Shown: positions 6,107 through 8,377 of the stretch, in pieces | How positions within the stretch are numbered: the first letter of the stretch is position 1 | How the letters are laid out: each line of letters opens with the position of its first letter | Assembly (NCBI GenBank): GCA_934278965.1 | Contig: CAKQWL010000191.1 | Coordinates: 1 to 8,377 of the forward strand | Reading direction: 5' to 3' | DNA: 8,377 bases | DNA from: an uncultured Clostridia bacterium | GTDB taxonomy: Bacteria; Bacillota; Clostridia; Peptostreptococcales; Anaerovoracaceae | Made by a program: the position numbers and the translations under genes | Notes under the pieces: generated by a model | What the model saw: the letters and a program-made list of their open reading frames with translations, nothing else | Told to the model about the DNA's origin: nothing | Database searches by the model: none

Positions 6107-7621
6107 ATGAATAAAATCGGTTTTGACGCGGAAAAGTACATCGAAGAACAGTCGAAGTATATTTTGGAAAGAATCAATCACGGAAACAGTGAAAGACTCT
6201 ACCTTGAGTTCGGCGGCAAGCTTGTGCAGGACAAGCATGCGATGCGGGTACTTCCAGGATTCGACGAGAATGCCAAGATCAAGCTGCTGCAGAAAATGAA
6301 GGATCAGGCGGAGATTATCATCTGCATTTATGCAGGAGATATCATGACCAGCAAAACCCGACAGGATTTTGGAATCACTTATGACCTTGAAGTATTAAGA
6401 CTGATTGATATGTTCCGGAAATATGATCTTTCGATCAAGTCCGTTGTCGTGACGCGTTATGAGGACGCGCCGGCGGTCAATATGTTCATCAATAAGCTGA
6501 AGCGCAGAGGAATCCGCACATACAAGCATTATTTCACGAAGGGCTATCCGACCGATGTGGACACCATTGTCAGTGAAGAGGGATACGGTGCCAATCCGTA
6601 CATTGAAGTGACAAAACCGCTCGTTGTTGTAACCGGACCGGGAGGCGGTTCCGGAAAGCTTGCGACATGTCTTTCGCAGCTGTACCATGAATTTCGTCTG
6701 GGGAGAAAGGTGCGTTACGCCAAGTTTGAAACATTCCCGATTTGGAATCTGCCGCTGAAGCACCCGGTGAATATCGCTTATGAAGCGGCGACCGCGGACC
6801 TGAAAGATGTCAATATGATTGACTCTTTCCATTTGGAAGCGTACGGTGAAAAGGCCGTGAACTACAACCGGGATTTGGAAGTATTCCCGGTCGTAAAGCG
6901 GATTATTGAGAAGATTACCGGGGAGGAATCCGAGTATAAGTCGCCGACCGATATGGGCGTTAACCGCGCGGGATTCGGTATTATTGATGATGAAGTGTGC
7001 CGCGAAGCAGCGAATCAGGAAATCATCCGCCGTTTCATGATCGCGCAGGTGGATTATAAAAAAGGAAAAATCGACGAAGCGTCGTTGGAGCGCGCGAAGC
7101 TCCTGATGGATGAACAGGAGCTGAAAATCAGCGATCGAAAGGTCGTGGAACCGGCGAGAGCTTATGCCGAAAAGAAGCGCAACTGCGATGACCGCTACAT
7201 GAATGTGGTTGTACTGGCGCTCGAACTTCCGGATGGAACGATTTTGACCGGCAGAAGTTCCAGAAGAATGGTAGCGGCGGCGGCGGCGATTCTCAATGCG
7301 ATCAAGCGTCTCTCCGGCATTTCAGATGATATCCACCTGATTTCGCCGAATGTTTTGAAGAGCATCCAGACGCTGAAGACAGAAGTTCTGATGCAGGAGA
7401 GGACCAGCCTGAATGCAGAAGAAGTGCTGTCGGCACTGACGATTTCCGCGGCAACGAACCCGTCCGCAGAACGCGCGGTGACAAAGCTTCCGTGTCTGCG
7501 CGGATGCAAGGCGCACTGCACAGCGATTTTGTCCGATCGGGATGAACAGACACTGCGGTCGCTCGGAATTGATGTAACCTGCGATCCGGAGTATGTGACA
7601 ACCAACCTGTACTTCGCATAA
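6107..7621 (+). CDS. UPF0371 / DUF1846 family protein
   Basis: This protein of 504 aa matches the UPF0371 (DUF1846) family along its whole length: [18 protein letters not shown] at the start, LYLEFGGKL, a [12 protein letters not shown] segment, [35 protein letters not shown], and [14 protein letters not shown] glycine-rich GPGGGSGK (177-184) resembles a nucleotide-binding P-loop but is followed by Leu rather than Ser or Thr. A cysteine-containing CLRGCKAHC lies near the C-terminus. There is no signal peptide or membrane helix, so it is probably cytoplasmic. Structures exist for the family, but I know of no established biochemical role. ATG 6107 is chosen over GTG 6095 because the AAGGAGAGG ribosome binding site (6087-6095) touches the GTG, and other family members start at the equivalent of this ATG. 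It has its own promoter and terminator, so it is a single-gene unit. Confidence 0.93.
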   Translation: MNKIGFDAEKYIEEQSKYILERINHGNSERLYLEFGGKLVQDKHAMRVLPGFDENAKIKLLQKMKDQAEIIICIYAGDIMTSKTRQDFGITYDLEVLRLIDMFRKYDLSIKSVVVTRYEDAPAVNMFINKLKRRGIRTYKHYFTKGYPTDVDTIVSEEGYGANPYIEVTKPLVVVTGPGGGSGKLATCLSQLYHEFRLGRKVRYAKFETFPIWNLPLKHPVNIAYEAATADLKDVNMIDSFHLEAYGEKAVNYNRDLEVFPVVKRIIEKITGEESEYKSPTDMGVNRAGFGIIDDEVCREAANQEIIRRFMIAQVDYKKGKIDEASLERAKLLMDEQELKISDRKVVEPARAYAEKKRNCDDRYMNVVVLALELPDGTILTGRSSRRMVAAAAAILNAIKRLSGISDDIHLISPNVLKSIQTLKTEVLMQERTSLNAEEVLSALTISAATNPSAERAVTKLPCLRGCKAHCTAILSDRDEQTLRSLGIDVTCDPEYVTTNLYFA

Positions 7622-7713
7622 GGAACGCCGAAGCCGTTTCGAGAGGCGAAAAAAGAGAGCGGGAGTCCGGTAAAAAGAAAATAAAGAGAAGATAGAGAAC
7701 GGTAGAACAATAG
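7622..7713. other. Purine-rich spacer after the UPF0371 gene
   Basis: This 92-bp stretch is strongly A/G-biased on the plus strand, much like the tract at 1900-2082 (both contain variants of agaagatagagaa). It contains a weak TTTCG/CGAAA stem near 7637-7651 but no open frame with a ribosome binding site. I see no assignable function. Confidence 0.4.
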
Positions 7714-7754
7714 AAAAATACGGCTGAGAGGAAAAATCCTTCAGCCGTATTTTT
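7714..7754. terminator. Bidirectional terminator between convergent genes
   Basis: A perfect 14-bp inverted repeat, AAAAATACGGCTGA (7714-7727) with TCAGCCGTATTTTT (7741-7754), encloses a 13-nt loop that can pair further (AGG with CCT). The A run on the left and T run on the right let it act on both strands. It serves the UPF0371 gene from the left and the ABC operon from the right, which ends 21 bp further on. Confidence 0.9.
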
Positions 7755-7774
7755 AATATTTTCTTTTTTCAAGA

Positions 7775-8359
7775 TCAAAGATAAAACAGTTCCGCATTCA
7801 GAAGACGCGCTTCGTCCTTACTGTGTGAGACCATGACGATCGTTTTCCCGCGGGAACACTCGACGATATGCGCCGCGGTTTTAGAGAGTGTTTCCCGGTC
7901 GAGACCGCTGAACGGCTCATCTAAGAAAAGGATGTCACCGTCCGCGGTGAGCGCCCGCGCAATCGCAGCGCGTCTTTTCATACCGCCGGAAAGAGCGGAC
8001 GGGAGTGCATCTTCATATCCGTCGAGGCCGAGTGCCGCGAGATGACGCTTCGCGTCGCTCAAAGAACCGAAAAGCGTCAGATTTCGGAGCACGGTCGCGA
8101 AAGGAAGGAGCCGGTTCTCCTGAAAAACGACAGCTTTCTTTAATTTTTCGGGATAAAAAACGCTGCCGGAATCCGGAGTTTCCAGTTCCATCATCAAGCG
8201 GAGGAGCGTGCTTTTTCCGATGCCGGAAGGACCGAACAGACAAATTCTTCCGCCGGACGGGACAATCATCGAAAAATCTTGAAAAAGTCTCTTCCGGTCG
8301 CCGCTCGAATCGGAATAGGAAAACGAGATCGCTTGAAGCTAAAGGGCCGTATGTTTCAT
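7775..8359 (-). CDS. ABC transporter ATP-binding protein, interrupted by an in-frame TAG at codon 7
   Basis: This is the ATPase subunit of an importer, probably of the nitrate/sulfonate/taurine (SsuB/TauB-like) type. Numbered from ATG 8359, it shows an A-loop FSYS (Tyr15), Walker A GPSGIGKST (43-51), Q-loop Gln80 in VFQEN, signature LSGGMKRRA (from 123), Walker B ILFLDE (143-148), D-loop SGLD and H-loop His179. The whole frame has 194 codons, shorter than the roughly 240-260 usual for SsuB. ATG 8359 has a strong AAGGAG 8 nt upstream and overlaps the preceding gene's stop as ATGA, so it looks like the true start. However, codon 7 (8341-8339) is TAG. No ATG, GTG or TTG occurs in frame between it and ATG 8269, and a start there would remove the A-loop strand. 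The possibilities are recent nonsense mutation, sequencing error, amber decoding or re-initiation. Substrate is unknown. Confidence 0.85.
8339..8341 (-). other. In-frame amber codon in the ABC ATPase gene
   Basis: Read on the minus strand from ATG 8359, the codons give M K H T A L, then TAG, then L Q A I S F S Y S D and the rest of an intact ATPase. Family-like sequence resumes immediately after the TAG in the same frame, so this is a point interruption and not a frameshift or truncation. Confidence 0.85.
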
Positions 8360-8377
8360 CGCTGCTGCTCCTTCCAC
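8356..8377 (-). CDS. C-terminal end of an upstream gene, probably the ABC permease (partial)
   Basis: Only the last six codons are visible (W K E Q Q R) before a TGA at 8358-8356. This TGA overlaps the ATG of the ATPase gene as ATGA. A Trp followed by charged residues is a common ending for SsuC/TauC-type permeases, and permease followed by ATPase is a common order. The identity is inferred from context; most of the gene is outside the window. Confidence 0.45.
8368..8375 (-). promoter_or_regulatory. Strong ribosome binding site for the ABC ATPase gene
   Basis: GGAAGGAG on the minus strand lies 8 nt upstream of ATG 8359, inside the 3' end of the preceding gene. It supports ATG 8359, not ATG 8269, as the evolved start. 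No comparable site precedes ATG 8269. Confidence 0.8.

Noticed and set aside
7775..8269. ATG 8269 as the natural start of the ABC ATPase
   Set aside because: No ribosome binding site precedes it, and it would drop the A-loop strand that is plainly encoded upstream in frame. It is kept only as a possible re-initiation site.

Overview
The window is about 8.4 kb of densely packed bacterial chromosome carrying ordinary core genes. Gene content (a Firmicute-type phospho-sugar mutase, Hsp33, Ddl, a DUF1934/YwiB-like protein, an S41 peptidase with a peptidoglycan-binding domain, and a UPF0371/DUF1846 protein), GGAGG-type ribosome binding sites and moderate GC point to a low-to-mid GC anaerobic Firmicute, most likely class Clostridia. 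This placement rests on gene families only. I see no insertion sequence, prophage, CRISPR array, tRNA or rRNA.

Layout. At 136-1983 (+) is a phosphoglucomutase/phosphomannomutase whose only convincing promoter places the transcript start almost on its ATG. A purine-rich spacer leads to hslO (2083-3018, +). An extended -10 promoter at about 3071-3079 then starts a cell-envelope run: ddl (3102-4139), a DUF1934 gene starting inside ddl (4096-4521), and a membrane-anchored S41 peptidase with a C-terminal peptidoglycan-binding domain (4540-5994). This run ends at an 11-bp hairpin terminator at 6004-6043. The -35 box of the next promoter lies in the loop and right arm of that hairpin, and its -10 directly follows the T tract. 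It drives a single-gene unit for a UPF0371/DUF1846 protein (6107-7621). A 14-bp hairpin with A and T flanks (7714-7754) separates this from a convergent minus-strand operon. That operon enters from the right edge with the last codons of an unseen gene, probably an ABC permease, followed by an ABC transporter ATPase (7775-8359).

How the genes fit together. Ddl makes the D-Ala-D-Ala end of the peptidoglycan stem. The S41 peptidase is predicted to work outside the membrane close to peptidoglycan. The phospho-sugar mutase supplies hexose-1-phosphate for cell-envelope or storage polymers. Hsp33 is a redox-activated holdase. The roles of DUF1934 and UPF0371 are unknown.

Main oddities. (1) The ABC ATPase has every catalytic motif and a textbook coupled start, an ATGA overlap plus a strong ribosome binding site, but codon 7 is an in-frame TAG. 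(2) The promoter and terminator at 6004-6051 are interleaved. (3) The mutase has a possibly leaderless start and a C-terminal tail that merges across its TAG stop into a purine-rich, stop-free spacer in frame with hslO. I found no convincing new multi-gene system. The least understood protein is the UPF0371 member.
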